NCBI RefSeq assembly: GCF_000832065.1
Contig: NZ_JXQM01000019.1
Coordinates: forward strand, 124,001 to 188,000
From: Nitrosospira sp. NpAV
GTDB taxonomy: Bacteria > Pseudomonadota > Gammaproteobacteria > Burkholderiales > Nitrosomonadaceae
Direction of reading: 5' to 3'
Length of the DNA stretch: 64,000 bases
Part shown: in pieces, positions 26,939-36,318 of the stretch
Numbering within the stretch: position 1 is the stretch's first letter
How the letters are laid out: every line of letters starts with the position of its first letter
The notes under the pieces: model-generated
The model's input: the letters and a program-made list of their open reading frames with translations, nothing else
Told to the model about the DNA's origin: nothing
Databases searched by the model: none
Translations under genes and position numbers: made by a program

Positions 26939-28641
26939 TGCCTTATTCCTCCTATTCCCTCAATGATCTCGCTTGCTTCTGTTTCGGGTAAGGAATGCGG
27001 CAGCAACCCAGCCCCCAATACCGCATCGATGTATGTCTGCGGCGAAGAAAGCGAATGCCCGGCGAGACCCAGGTAATCCGCCGCCGGACCCGCCCCCACC
27101 GCCAGCGCCGCACTCAGCAGCAGCAGCACGGCGACAGGGGCCGCTTCAATCAGGTGCAACTGGGGCGTCACGATCTCGTCCGAGCTCCAGAACAAGCGCA
27201 CGCCCATTTTGCACAGCGCGATGACGCCAATCAGACCCGACCCCAGCACCGCTGCCCACAACACCCATACCGATACCGGCACCGCCTCAAGCGGCACGCC
27301 GGAAGGCACGGTATCCAGCGCCGCGGAAAGAATCAGGAATTTGGCGACAAAACCCGATAACGGCGGCAGCCCGGTTACCAGCAGCGCGCACGCGATGAAG
27401 CTCATACCCAGAAATGCCATTGCCGCCGGTATGACGATACCCACAACCTCATCGGGATGACCGGGATCGAGCGGCTCCTCATGATCGAATGATTCAGCCG
27501 TATCCTCCATAATGCGCTCGCCGAATCGCTGGGTCCGTTCGATCATCTCGCTCAGCATGAAAAAAGCGCCCGTAGCCAGCACCGAGCTGACCAGATAAAA
27601 CAATGCCGCGCTTTTCATCCCGGCACCGCCCAGGCCGAGCGCCGTCAGCAGGGTGCCGGCCGATGCGATGACGCAGTAGGCTGCCAGCCGCTGTGGCTGA
27701 TGAGCGGTCAGCATGCCGGCAGTGCCCAGTACAAGGGTGGCCAGTCCTATGCCGAACAGCCAGCCGTCGCCGAATGGAGCCGGGGCACCCAGGTCGCCGG
27801 GTGAAATGGATGAGTCGGATAACAGCGAGCCCAATCGCAGCAACGCGTAAATTCCTACCTTTGTCATGATCGAGAATATGGCCGCTACCGGCGGTGCGGC
27901 GGCGCTATAAGTAGCCGGCAGCCAGAAGTTCAGCGGCCACGCTCCCGCCTTGAGGAGGAAAGCCACGCCCAGGATCGCCGCCCCTGTTTCAAACAGGATA
28001 CGGTCGCCATCCGGCAGTGCCGGGATGCGTGCCGCAAGATCCGCCATGTTCAGCGTTCCACTTGCGCCGTAGATCAATGAAACGCCGATCAGGAAAACAA
28101 ACGATCCCGCCAGATTGACGGCGATGTAATGCAGTCCTGCCTTGACCCTGGCCGCACCCAGGCCATGCAGCGCCAGGCCATAGGAAGCGGCCAGCAGAAC
28201 CTCAACAAATACAAATAGATTGAACAGATCGCCGGTCAGGAATGCGCCGTTTATTCCCATGACGACAAACTGGAATAGCGACTGAAAATGCGGCCCCATC
28301 CGCTTCCAGCGGGCGAGCGCATACACCAGCGATGCCAGAGCCAGCACCGCGTTCAGCAGCACCATCACCACGGACAGCCGGTCCACCACCAGCACAATGC
28401 CGAATGGCGCCTGCCACTCGCCCAGCCGATAGACAGCGATGCCGTCCGGCCAGGTCTCCGGCATTGCGTCGCTGACCACATAAGTCAGGGCAACCGCGAC
28501 CGCCAGATTCGCCAGTGAGGCGCAAAGGGCGACAATCGTGCGTTCCGTGCGCCGGACTTCGGCGAACAGCAGCATGCCCGCACCCGCCACCAGCGGGATG
28601 ACTATCGGAAATATGGGAAGATGCTGTATCCAGGTATTCAT
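26935..28641 (-). CDS. mrpD: Mrp cation/proton antiporter subunit D (NuoN-like)
   Basis: 568 aa, a 14-helix member of the proton-translocating NADH-quinone oxidoreductase subunit family. The block FLLKAGAWPLNFWLPATYSA, then AAPPVAAIFSIMTKVGIYAL, carries the conserved lysines, and FNLFVFVEVLLAASYGL the conserved glutamate that lies on the proton path. It is somewhat longer than typical MrpD (about 500) because of a charged insertion near residue 385 (EDTAESFDHEEPLDPGHPDE). It overlaps mrpC and mrpE by 4 bp. Confidence 0.93.
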   Translation of the reverse strand: MNTWIQHLPIFPIVIPLVAGAGMLLFAEVRRTERTIVALCASLANLAVAVALTYVVSDAMPETWPDGIAVYRLGEWQAPFGIVLVVDRLSVVMVLLNAVLALASLVYALARWKRMGPHFQSLFQFVVMGINGAFLTGDLFNLFVFVEVLLAASYGLALHGLGAARVKAGLHYIAVNLAGSFVFLIGVSLIYGASGTLNMADLAARIPALPDGDRILFETGAAILGVAFLLKAGAWPLNFWLPATYSAAAPPVAAIFSIMTKVGIYALLRLGSLLSDSSISPGDLGAPAPFGDGWLFGIGLATLVLGTAGMLTAHQPQRLAAYCVIASAGTLLTALGLGGAGMKSAALFYLVSSVLATGAFFMLSEMIERTQRFGERIMEDTAESFDHEEPLDPGHPDEVVGIVIPAAMAFLGMSFIACALLVTGLPPLSGFVAKFLILSAALDTVPSGVPLEAVPVSVWVLWAAVLGSGLIGVIALCKMGVRLFWSSDEIVTPQLHLIEAAPVAVLLLLSAALAVGAGPAADYLGLAGHSLSSPQTYIDAVLGAGLLPHSLPETEASEIIEGIGGIRQ

Positions 28642-28985
28642 GGCTCCAGTTCTTCGCCTTCGACATGGTCGGTGCCCGTCAAGCCTCGGGAGGCAAGCAG
28701 CACGACCAGAAACAGCGCCGTAGTGGCAAAACCGATCACGATCGCCGTCAGAACCAGCGCCTGCGGCACGGGATCATCGTAGAGCGATGGATCGGCTTGC
28801 CTGAGGGTATCGATGATGGGAACGAGTCCCACGGTTAGCCGCCCCATCCCGAAAATGAATAGATTGACCGCATATGACAGCAAAGTGAGGCCCATGATCA
28901 CCTGGAAAGTGCGCGGACGCAGCAGCAACCATACGCCCGATCCGGTCAGTACGCCAATTGCCAGGGAATAGACGATTTCCATCAA
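28638..28985 (-). CDS. mrpC: Mrp cation/proton antiporter subunit C (NuoK-like)
   Basis: 115 aa, three helices. Sequence features of the NuoK-like MrpC family: LLRPRTFQVIMGLTLLSYAV, then NLFIFGMGRL, and DPVPQALVLTAIVIGFATTA. The C-terminus is acidic. It overlaps the A/B fusion gene and mrpD by 4 bp, consistent with strict stoichiometric translation. Confidence 0.93.
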   Translation of the reverse strand: MMEIVYSLAIGVLTGSGVWLLLRPRTFQVIMGLTLLSYAVNLFIFGMGRLTVGLVPIIDTLRQADPSLYDDPVPQALVLTAIVIGFATTALFLVVLLASRGLTGTDHVEGEELEP

Positions 28986-31972
28986 TTTTCTCCGGACGGG
29001 ACTTGGGCAGCCTGCGGATTGAGTCCCATTGCCGGCACGATTCCCGGTTCCCCAGTCCGCCCGCCCTCAGGTTCCACATGAGCGGCGCCGTGCTTGCGAT
29101 GTCCGCGCCGCGATTGGTGCGCCAGGGCCACCAGGATCAGCACCGTGGCGCCAATCACCAGCAGGAATACGCCGATATCGAATAGCAGCACGGTGGAAAG
29201 ATGCAACTCGCCAATTACCGGCAAGGCCGTATGCCATGTCAGGGCCGAGAGGAATGGCCGCCCCGCCAGCCAAGCTGCCAAGCCGGCCCCCGAGGCACAC
29301 AGGAGGCCCAGCGCAATCCAGTACTGCGGAAAGATCCGGGTGCGCGATTCCGCCCAGGCGGTACCTCCCACCAGATATTGCAGGATGACCGCCGTCGCCA
29401 CGATCAGCCCTGCCACAAATCCGCCACCGGGTTCATTATGCCCGCGCAGGAGGAAAAAAACCGCCACCATGCCCGCAACCGGCAGCAGCAATTGCACGAT
29501 TACGCCAGGCAGCTTCATCGGCCCGGCTGGCAGCAACGCATGCGGGTCCGGGGGCAGCCCGCCGGTTTGCGCATCCTGCTCCTGTTGCTGGATTGGCACG
29601 CCCATGCTTTCGGGCGCGGGACGAAACCGCCGCAACAGGGCGAATACTGTCAGCGCCACGATACCCAGCACGGTAATCTCGCCCAGCGTATCGAAACCGC
29701 GGAAGTCGACCAGGATTACATTGATGATATTGGTGCCTCCCGCGAGCGGCAGGGAATTCTCGATAAAGAACGGCGAAATACCTTCCACCGCCCGTCGTGT
29801 CAGTACCGCATAACTCAATGCAGCCAGGCCGGAACCGGCAATGATCGCTAGCACCAGGTCCCGCAGCCGCCGGGTCCGGGCCCGCAGGCGCACCCGGAGC
29901 GGGACTCGCTTATCGTCCACTGACTTATAGCGCGGAGGAAGCCAGCGCAAACCCAGCAGGAGCAGGACAAGTGTCACCACCTCCACGATGAGCTGTGTCA
30001 GCGCCAGGTCGGGCGCGGAAAACCAGACGAAAGTCATGCAGGTGGCCAGTCCTGCCGCGCCCGCCAGACTCAGCGCCGCAAGACGATGATATTTGGCCTG
30101 GGTGGCGGCACCGATTGCGCAGGCCGCCCCGGCCAGCCACATCAATGCGAAAGCCGGTTCAACCGGTGCCACGGACATATTGCCCGCAGGCAGCCCTCCA
30201 TTTGACAATGGTATCAGCGCACATGCGAATGCGGCACAGATCAGAAGCAGCAATTGCACCTGCAGCCGTTCTGTCGACAGCCATCGCGTCAGTCCATTGG
30301 CCAGCGAATCCAGTTTTACCAGCAGGAATTCAAAAATGAGCTTGCCGTCCAGGTGAAAGCGGTCTATCAACGGCACCACCGCGGTGCCCTGTTGGTATTT
30401 TCCAAGCATCCGGTACAGCACGACACCGCCCGCCATTGCCGCCAGGCTCATGATCAGGGGCAGATTCCAGCCATGCCACACCGCCAGGCTGTGAAAAGGC
30501 ATGTCCGGCCCCAGCACGGATCGCGCTGCCATATCCAGGTAGGGTCCGATGGTTTGCGCGGGGATCATGCCGACCACAAGACAGGTCATCACCAGCAGCG
30601 CACTCGGAAACAGCATCCAGAGCGGGGGCTCGTGCGGCTTTCTTGGCAGGTCCCCCGCTGGTGGCCCAAAAAATACCTGCAAGATGAAACGCAACGAATA
30701 GGCAACGCTGAATATTCCCCAGATCACGGCCATCGCCGGCATGCCGATGCGTGTGATTGCATTACCGCTGATGAATATCGTCTCGGTGAAAAACATCTCT
30801 TTCGAGATGAAACCATTGAGCAAAGGCACCCCCGCCATCGCCGCGGCTCCAACCGTGGCGAGCGTGGCGGTAAGGGGCATCGCGCGGTACAAACCGCTCA
30901 GCCGCGACAGGTCGCGCGTGCCCGTCTCGTGATCGACCATGCCGGCCGCCATGAACAGTGATGCCTTGAATGTTGCATGGTTCATGATATGGAAAATGGC
31001 CGCGATCAATGCGAGCGAACTATTAAGTCCGAGCAGCAGCGTAATCAGCCCCAGATGGCTGATGGTCGAATAGGCTAGCACGCCCTTCATGTCACGTTGA
31101 AAAATTGCCATGTATGCGCCCAGCCCCAGCGAGCAAAGACCCGCGCTGCCGATGATCCAGAACCACTCATCGGTGCCGGCAAGCACGGGCCAGAGCCGCA
31201 CCAGCAGAAATACGCCTGCTTTGACCATCGTCGCCGAATGCAGATAAACGGACACAGGCGTGGGCGCCGCCATCGCATGCGGCAGCCAGAAATGAAACGG
31301 AAACTGGGCGCTCTTGGTCAGCGCTCCCAGTGCGACCAGGATCAGCGCCGGCAGATACCATGAATGCGCCCGAATCAGATCGCCCGAAACCAGCACCGCA
31401 TCCAGATCGTAACTGCCCGCGATGCGTCCCAGTATCAGCACGCCCGCAAGCAGGCACAACCCGCCGGCCGCCGTCACGGTCAGCGCCATGCGGGCTCCGC
31501 GGCGCGCGTCGGCACGGTGATACCAGTATGCAATAAGCATGAATGATGTCAGGCTGGTCAACTCCCAGAACACCACCAGCTGAATCAGGTTGCCCGACAG
31601 TACCACCCCGAGCATGGCTCCCATGAAAGCCAGGAAGAATGAGAAGAAACGCGGCACCGGATCCTGCGGGGACATATAGTAGCGCGCATACAGCACCACC
31701 AGCGCGCCCATCACTGTCACCAGCATGGCAAACAGCCATGCGAAGCCATCCATGCGGAACACCAGATCCAGACCCAGCCCCGGCGCCCATTGCAACGTCT
31801 CCCGCAGCACCTCCCCCTCGACTATCTGCTGATAGTGCTGCAACGTCAGGGCGACGCAGGCAACCGCCACTGCACCCGCGAGCCAGGCTTCGGCATTGCG
31901 GGCGTGGGAAGGCACAAACGCGGCACAGAGACTGCCCACGAATGGCAGGGCGACAATCCAGATTAGCGACAT
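28982..31972 (-). CDS. mrpA: Mrp cation/proton antiporter fused subunits A and B
   Basis: About 996 aa. Residues to about 780 are MrpA: an NuoL-like part with VVFWELTSLTSFMLIAYWYH, TKSAQFPFHFWLPHAMAAPT and SHLGLITLLLGL, then the MrpA-specific helices (PDLALTQLIVEVVTLVLLLL). From about 800 an MrpB domain is fused (ILQYLVGGTAW, HNEPGGGFVAGLIVATAV). The A-B fusion is the PhaAB form of proteobacteria. I chose the ATG at 31972; a TTG at 31987 would add five residues, and neither has a good ribosome-binding site. First gene of the operon. Role: pH and sodium homeostasis. Confidence 0.93.
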   Translation of the reverse strand: MSLIWIVALPFVGSLCAAFVPSHARNAEAWLAGAVAVACVALTLQHYQQIVEGEVLRETLQWAPGLGLDLVFRMDGFAWLFAMLVTVMGALVVLYARYYMSPQDPVPRFFSFFLAFMGAMLGVVLSGNLIQLVVFWELTSLTSFMLIAYWYHRADARRGARMALTVTAAGGLCLLAGVLILGRIAGSYDLDAVLVSGDLIRAHSWYLPALILVALGALTKSAQFPFHFWLPHAMAAPTPVSVYLHSATMVKAGVFLLVRLWPVLAGTDEWFWIIGSAGLCSLGLGAYMAIFQRDMKGVLAYSTISHLGLITLLLGLNSSLALIAAIFHIMNHATFKASLFMAAGMVDHETGTRDLSRLSGLYRAMPLTATLATVGAAAMAGVPLLNGFISKEMFFTETIFISGNAITRIGMPAMAVIWGIFSVAYSLRFILQVFFGPPAGDLPRKPHEPPLWMLFPSALLVMTCLVVGMIPAQTIGPYLDMAARSVLGPDMPFHSLAVWHGWNLPLIMSLAAMAGGVVLYRMLGKYQQGTAVVPLIDRFHLDGKLIFEFLLVKLDSLANGLTRWLSTERLQVQLLLLICAAFACALIPLSNGGLPAGNMSVAPVEPAFALMWLAGAACAIGAATQAKYHRLAALSLAGAAGLATCMTFVWFSAPDLALTQLIVEVVTLVLLLLGLRWLPPRYKSVDDKRVPLRVRLRARTRRLRDLVLAIIAGSGLAALSYAVLTRRAVEGISPFFIENSLPLAGGTNIINVILVDFRGFDTLGEITVLGIVALTVFALLRRFRPAPESMGVPIQQQEQDAQTGGLPPDPHALLPAGPMKLPGVIVQLLLPVAGMVAVFFLLRGHNEPGGGFVAGLIVATAVILQYLVGGTAWAESRTRIFPQYWIALGLLCASGAGLAAWLAGRPFLSALTWHTALPVIGELHLSTVLLFDIGVFLLVIGATVLILVALAHQSRRGHRKHGAAHVEPEGGRTGEPGIVPAMGLNPQAAQVPSGEN

Positions 31973-31987
31973 GACATGTTGATTCAA

Positions 31988-32404
31988 CCTAAATCCGGCG
32001 GATGGACTGGCAGAGCAAGTTCACCAAAAAAAATCAAGCTACCCAAAAAATATTCCTAAATCATAATACGAGAAGCGGTCAGCCGCCGGAATCAGGGTCG
32101 GTTCTCCGAGTCTCCCAGGAAGGGGCGGACCCTGACCAGTCCGCCCGAGCCGGCGAATATATCCACCTGCGGGCAAGAACATCCGATATACATTGAGATG
32201 AAAACAGAACGGGCGGAAGCGAGCGATGCGCCGCAACCCGGGCCAAGCAGTTTACATGCCAGCCCCAATAATATCATTATCTGATGAGACGCTCGCCCCG
32301 GAGAACTGGTTCCCGTGAGGGTATGGGCAAATGAAGAAATTGCGCATCCACGGGCGGAATGGAGATTAATGCTGAATGATGGTTACCATTGACCTGCTCA
32401 ATGC
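31988..32404. other. Intergenic region between the Mrp operon and encapsulin gene
   Basis: 417 bp upstream of mrpA and downstream of the encapsulin gene, both on the minus strand. It must hold the Mrp operon promoter. I see no gene and no clear terminator. Confidence 0.5.
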
Positions 32405-33211
32405 CTACTTTTCTCCCCGGGTGAGCACGACGACAGCCTCCGTTGTCAACAGCTGGAAGGTGAAGGTCTCCAGAAAATACAGTTCGACGACAGTACCGGA
32501 ATGGCTTGCGTAACCAATGGAGATATCCTGGCCGATATCCAGTTCAAAATCACCGCTGCGGATCGTGAGTACAAACCCGCCTTCAATGGCGGGCGCCCAG
32601 ATGATTCCTCCGTCCACCACGCGCTCAATATGGTGAAAGACCGGGTAACCCTCGTTGCTCCCTCCACTCGCGGCGGTATACGCGTCTGCGCCAAGTACGA
32701 GCGCGTACGGTCCATTGACGCCGGCAAGCCGCAATTGATTCACCGCCTGTGCAACTGCATCCGGATAATCCCTCACGTTGGAAGGGAGCACGACTCCCGG
32801 ATTGCTGCTGCCTTCACGAATGCCCTGAATTCCAGCAGCGGCGTATCCATCGAAGATAGCGCGATCTTCGGCAAAGGCGATTTTGCGCGCGGCTTCCTTC
32901 ACCGGCCACCAGTCCGAATCCATTGCGCCGCGCTCCACGTCGTCAATCGCCTGCCGCGTGAGTTCGAACGGAACGCGCAGTTCAACGATGGCTTTTATAT
33001 CGCGTTGAGCGGCCTGGATCCCGTCGCCGGGGGCTTCGATCTGATGAAGATGCCCGGTGCCGACAGCCGAGAGTTCAAGGCCTTTCGGCTCCGGAACATC
33101 CACGACCCGCCGTGCCGCGAGATGGCGCCTGAGGGTGCGGGACGCCTCCTCCTCGATCTGGGCCCAGGCCTTGCCGGAAATAGGGGCGAGCTCCCGATGG
33201 AGATTATTCAT
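32405..33211 (-). CDS. Family 1 encapsulin shell protein
   Basis: 268 aa, HK97-fold encapsulin (linocin M18 family). The start NNLHRELAPISGKAWAQIEE, then RTLRRHLAARRVVDV, and the segments KAIVELRVPFELTRQAIDDV and AEDRAIFDGY are family markers. About 60 (T=1) or 180 copies assemble into a hollow shell. Start ATG at 33211 has AAGGAGG upstream. It overlaps the DyP peroxidase stop by 8 bp, so cargo and shell are translationally coupled. The N-terminal alpha-helix that docks cargo is present. Confidence 0.95.
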   Translation of the reverse strand: MNNLHRELAPISGKAWAQIEEEASRTLRRHLAARRVVDVPEPKGLELSAVGTGHLHQIEAPGDGIQAAQRDIKAIVELRVPFELTRQAIDDVERGAMDSDWWPVKEAARKIAFAEDRAIFDGYAAAGIQGIREGSSNPGVVLPSNVRDYPDAVAQAVNQLRLAGVNGPYALVLGADAYTAASGGSNEGYPVFHHIERVVDGGIIWAPAIEGGFVLTIRSGDFELDIGQDISIGYASHSGTVVELYFLETFTFQLLTTEAVVVLTRGEK

Positions 33212-34391
33212 TTCCTGCCTCCTTTTTTAGAGAACCGATACCAAGTGACCCATCGCCTGGAGACGAGTGCGATTGACCCTTGCCAGGTGCCTCCGGGTCT
33301 TTCGAAGTTTGAACACCCATTGATGGAGATCCGCTCTCCGGCGCAACGTTTTCGAGAAACGTCGCGGATGGCACGAAAAACAACGTGCCAGTCACGGCGC
33401 GGCTGAAGTCGAGCAGCCGATCATAATTTCCCGGTGGCCGGCCAATGAACATATTCTCGAGCATCTGCTCTATTCTACCTGGCGAGCGAGCGTATCCGAT
33501 GAAATAGGTGCCGAATTCGCCCTTCCCGATCTCGCCGAACGGCATGTTGTCGCGCACGATCTCCAATTGCTCTCCGTCCTCGATAATCGTCGTCAAGGCG
33601 TTGTGCGCCGAGGTTGGCTTTACTGCATCGTCCAACTCGATGTCGGAAAGCTTCGTCCTGCCGATGATTTTCTCTTGTTCCTCGATGGGCAGCGCGTTCC
33701 ACCCGTTCAGGTCATGCAGGTACTTCTGTACGATCACGTAGCTTCCGCCGGCGAAGGCGGCATCCTCCCCGCCGATGATGGTGGCATTGAGAGCGGCCTG
33801 GTCCACGGGGTTCTCCGTGCCGTCGACGAAACCGATCAGGTCGCGATCATCGAAATAATTGAAACCATGCACCTCATCCACCGTGGAAACAGCACCGCCG
33901 AGCCGTGACAAGAGCTGTGTCGCGAGTTCAAAGCACAGATCCATGCGTGTGGCGCGGATATGGAAGAGGATATCACCCGGCGTTGAGACCGCGTGATGCC
34001 GTCCATGAATTTCACGGAAGGGATGCAAGTCTTTCGGCTTCGGCGTGCCGAAGAGCCGATCCCATGCATTGGAACCGAAGGCCATGACACATGACAGCCT
34101 ACCCTCGAGATCGCGGAAGCCCACTGCGCGCTGAAGTGCTGCCAGATCGCCACACAAGGCCCGCACGGCGGCCTCGCTCGCTTTTCCGGAATTGATTGTC
34201 GCGACGAGAAAAATGGCTGCCCGGGTGAGCGGGGCAGTGACTGGTTGCGAAACAGCGGATGGCAAGCCTGACTCCTTGCTGATCTGTTCAGAACTCCTTA
34301 TGTGAAGCGCGGCAGGCCCGGCTGGTGAAGTCTGCCGATTGACCGACTTGTATCGGGGCTCGTCAATGCGCGATACTAGCATCTCGTTCAT
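33204..34391 (-). CDS. DyP-type heme peroxidase, encapsulin cargo
   Basis: 395 aa. The GxxDG motif is seen in IGFVDGTENP, with Asp as the peroxide-activating residue. The proximal heme histidine is likely in SAHNALTTI, and the distal arginine region follows at EIVRDNMPFG. The last 16 residues include DGSLGIGSLKKE (about 380-391), the classic encapsulation tag that binds the inner shell. The N-terminus is about 45 residues longer than usual DyP-B enzymes, so a later start is possible. It precedes and overlaps the encapsulin gene. Confidence 0.94.
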   Translation of the reverse strand: MNEMLVSRIDEPRYKSVNRQTSPAGPAALHIRSSEQISKESGLPSAVSQPVTAPLTRAAIFLVATINSGKASEAAVRALCGDLAALQRAVGFRDLEGRLSCVMAFGSNAWDRLFGTPKPKDLHPFREIHGRHHAVSTPGDILFHIRATRMDLCFELATQLLSRLGGAVSTVDEVHGFNYFDDRDLIGFVDGTENPVDQAALNATIIGGEDAAFAGGSYVIVQKYLHDLNGWNALPIEEQEKIIGRTKLSDIELDDAVKPTSAHNALTTIIEDGEQLEIVRDNMPFGEIGKGEFGTYFIGYARSPGRIEQMLENMFIGRPPGNYDRLLDFSRAVTGTLFFVPSATFLENVAPESGSPSMGVQTSKDPEAPGKGQSHSSPGDGSLGIGSLKKEAGNE

Positions 34392-34852
34392 ATTCGGATC
34401 GGGTCAGCTTGTAGGACTTGGCGCTCGTGTCAACTGGCGTCCCGCTGTCAACGCCGCGTTTTCCGTAGTATAACGTGCCTTCTTCATCGTAGCGCCTGCT
34501 TAAGTAAGAAATTATACTTCTGAGTGCGGCGAATTCAACCGGTCAGTGCAACATCCTATTGACTCCTGATCTGTAGAGATATGCAATGGCTAGCGTATCG
34601 GGTGCCATGACCGATGAACGCAAGGTGTGTATTGGGCAGCTATGCAAACAGGTTTCTGTTCACTGTTCAGGGACTTGGAAACTCGCATAGATCATAGATA
34701 CTAGAGGGATATCCCTCTCTGACAGCTAAAAAGGTCACCTTTGGGTGCTTTCTTATCGATAAAATCAGCGCTGCATCCAGCAATCCCTTTCACGGCTTTT
34801 AATGAAAGAACCAACGCCGCTTTGGGAATGTCAAATTCACCATGATTAAACA
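34392..34852. other. Divergent regulatory region between DyP and Msr genes
   Basis: 461 bp between two oppositely oriented oxidative-stress genes. It carries two palindromes (see the separate entry). No gene is supportable. A shared redox-responsive control region is possible. Confidence 0.45.
34703..34742. promoter_or_regulatory. Two adjacent palindromes in the DyP/Msr divergent region
   Basis: AGAGGGATATCCCTCT at 34703-34718 is a perfect 16-bp palindrome. AAAGGTCACCTTT at 34730-34742 is a second perfect inverted repeat with a one-base centre. They lie about 110-150 bp before the Msr gene and 310 bp before the DyP gene. Both look like dimeric-repressor or activator sites, but the cognate regulator is unknown. 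Confidence 0.45.
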
Positions 34853-36199
34853 ATGGAATCAGTGTTCAAAATGAAAGCTGCGATTGCCGTGGCAACAGCT
34901 TTAAGCATTATCATCACCGCTTATGCAATGGAGAAAACCGTGACGCCCGCTCAGAAAACAGATTTGAAAACCGATTTTATCGTCCTGGGCATGGGTTGCT
35001 TTTGGGGCGCCGAAAAACGCATGGGGGAAATTCCTGGAGTCATGGACGTGGAAAGCGGCTATGCGGGGGGCGACTTGCCCGGCGCTGGCTATCAGGATAT
35101 TCTCAATCATGAAAGAGCGCTTCGTATCGGTAAGACAACCGCGCGCAATCACGCGGAAGTCGTCAAAGTGACTTTCGATCCCGCCAAAGTAACGCTGGAA
35201 ACGGTTCTAGGTAAATTCTGGGAAAATCATAATCCCACCCAAGGCGATCGCCAGGGAAACGATGTCGGCAGCAATTACCGCAGCGCTATTTATTATCATG
35301 ACCCCGCCCAGAAGGCCATGGCCCTGGATACCCAGTCAGCATATCAGCGGGCGCTTGACGCCGCGGGTATTGGCCGCATCACCACTGAAGTTCTGCCGCT
35401 AAAAAATTACATCACGGCTGAGGAATATCATCAGAACTATCTGAAGAAGAATCCCGATGGATACTGCGGTCTGGGAGGCACCGGCGTGAAGTATCCCAAG
35501 CCGGCTGAAAAAGTTGCACGGAATGGTATTCCTGCCAATGCTGCAGGCATATCTTCCGCACCGCTGGATGGCGGTAATCTGAATTTTGCTCAGCAGTTGG
35601 TTGTGTTCAAGACTGAGAATTGTGAATTTTGCAAGCTCTTCGACAAAGACATACTGAACCACTGGCAAGCCGAAGTTCCCGTTGCTGCGACCATGAGTGC
35701 CGACCCGCCTGCTGGCTGGGAGCTGGAAAAACCCTTGTTCGCCGCCCCTACCATTGTGCTGTTTAGGGATGGCAAGGAGGTGACCCGTTACACCGGCTAC
35801 AATGGTGAGAAATCCAATTTCTGGAAATGGCTGGGCTTCCAGCTGTTATCGCCTGAACAGCGGAAAATAGCCTTCCAGCAAGGCACCGAACCTCCCTTCA
35901 CCGCCACCAACCTGGATGAGAAACGCCCCGGAAAATTCGTTGACCCCATCACCGGCACAACCCTTTTTCTCAGCAATGCCAAATTCGAGAGCGGGACAGG
36001 CTGGCCGAGTTTTTTCGATCCAATTGAAGGGGCCATTACGGAGCACGAAGACAAGACGCATGGCATGAGACGGGTCGAGGTGCGCAGCGCAAGCTCCGGC
36101 ATCCACCTCGGGCACGTATTCAACGATGGGCCCGCTCCCACCTTCAAGCGCTATTGCATCAACGGCGCTGTTCTGAAATTTGTCCCGGACAAGGAATGA
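34853..36199 (+). CDS. Exported MsrA-thioredoxin-like-MsrB fusion
   Basis: 448 aa. A signal-like segment (AAIAVATALSIIITAYA) precedes MsrA with the catalytic GCFWG (C49) and SGYAGGDLPGAGY. Residues about 245-335 form a thioredoxin-like part with ENCEFCKLF. MsrB follows from about 340 (NAKFESGTGWPSFFDP, HLGHVFNDGP, RYCINGAVL with the catalytic cysteine). It reduces both methionine sulfoxide epimers, probably in the periplasm. MsrB lacks the zinc CxxC pairs. Neisseria PilB has thioredoxin first; here it lies between the Msr domains. An ATG at 34871 is an alternative start. Confidence 0.9.
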   Translation: MESVFKMKAAIAVATALSIIITAYAMEKTVTPAQKTDLKTDFIVLGMGCFWGAEKRMGEIPGVMDVESGYAGGDLPGAGYQDILNHERALRIGKTTARNHAEVVKVTFDPAKVTLETVLGKFWENHNPTQGDRQGNDVGSNYRSAIYYHDPAQKAMALDTQSAYQRALDAAGIGRITTEVLPLKNYITAEEYHQNYLKKNPDGYCGLGGTGVKYPKPAEKVARNGIPANAAGISSAPLDGGNLNFAQQLVVFKTENCEFCKLFDKDILNHWQAEVPVAATMSADPPAGWELEKPLFAAPTIVLFRDGKEVTRYTGYNGEKSNFWKWLGFQLLSPEQRKIAFQQGTEPPFTATNLDEKRPGKFVDPITGTTLFLSNAKFESGTGWPSFFDPIEGAITEHEDKTHGMRRVEVRSASSGIHLGHVFNDGPAPTFKRYCINGAVLKFVPDKE

Positions 36200-36318
36200 C
36201 CATTCCTCTATAAGGATTTTTAGGATGGTGGAGCAAAGCGCACCCATCGACCATTTACGCCACCCAAATTATGACCCGGATCACGGGATCAAATTCTTGT
36301 TGAATAAGGAACGCACCC

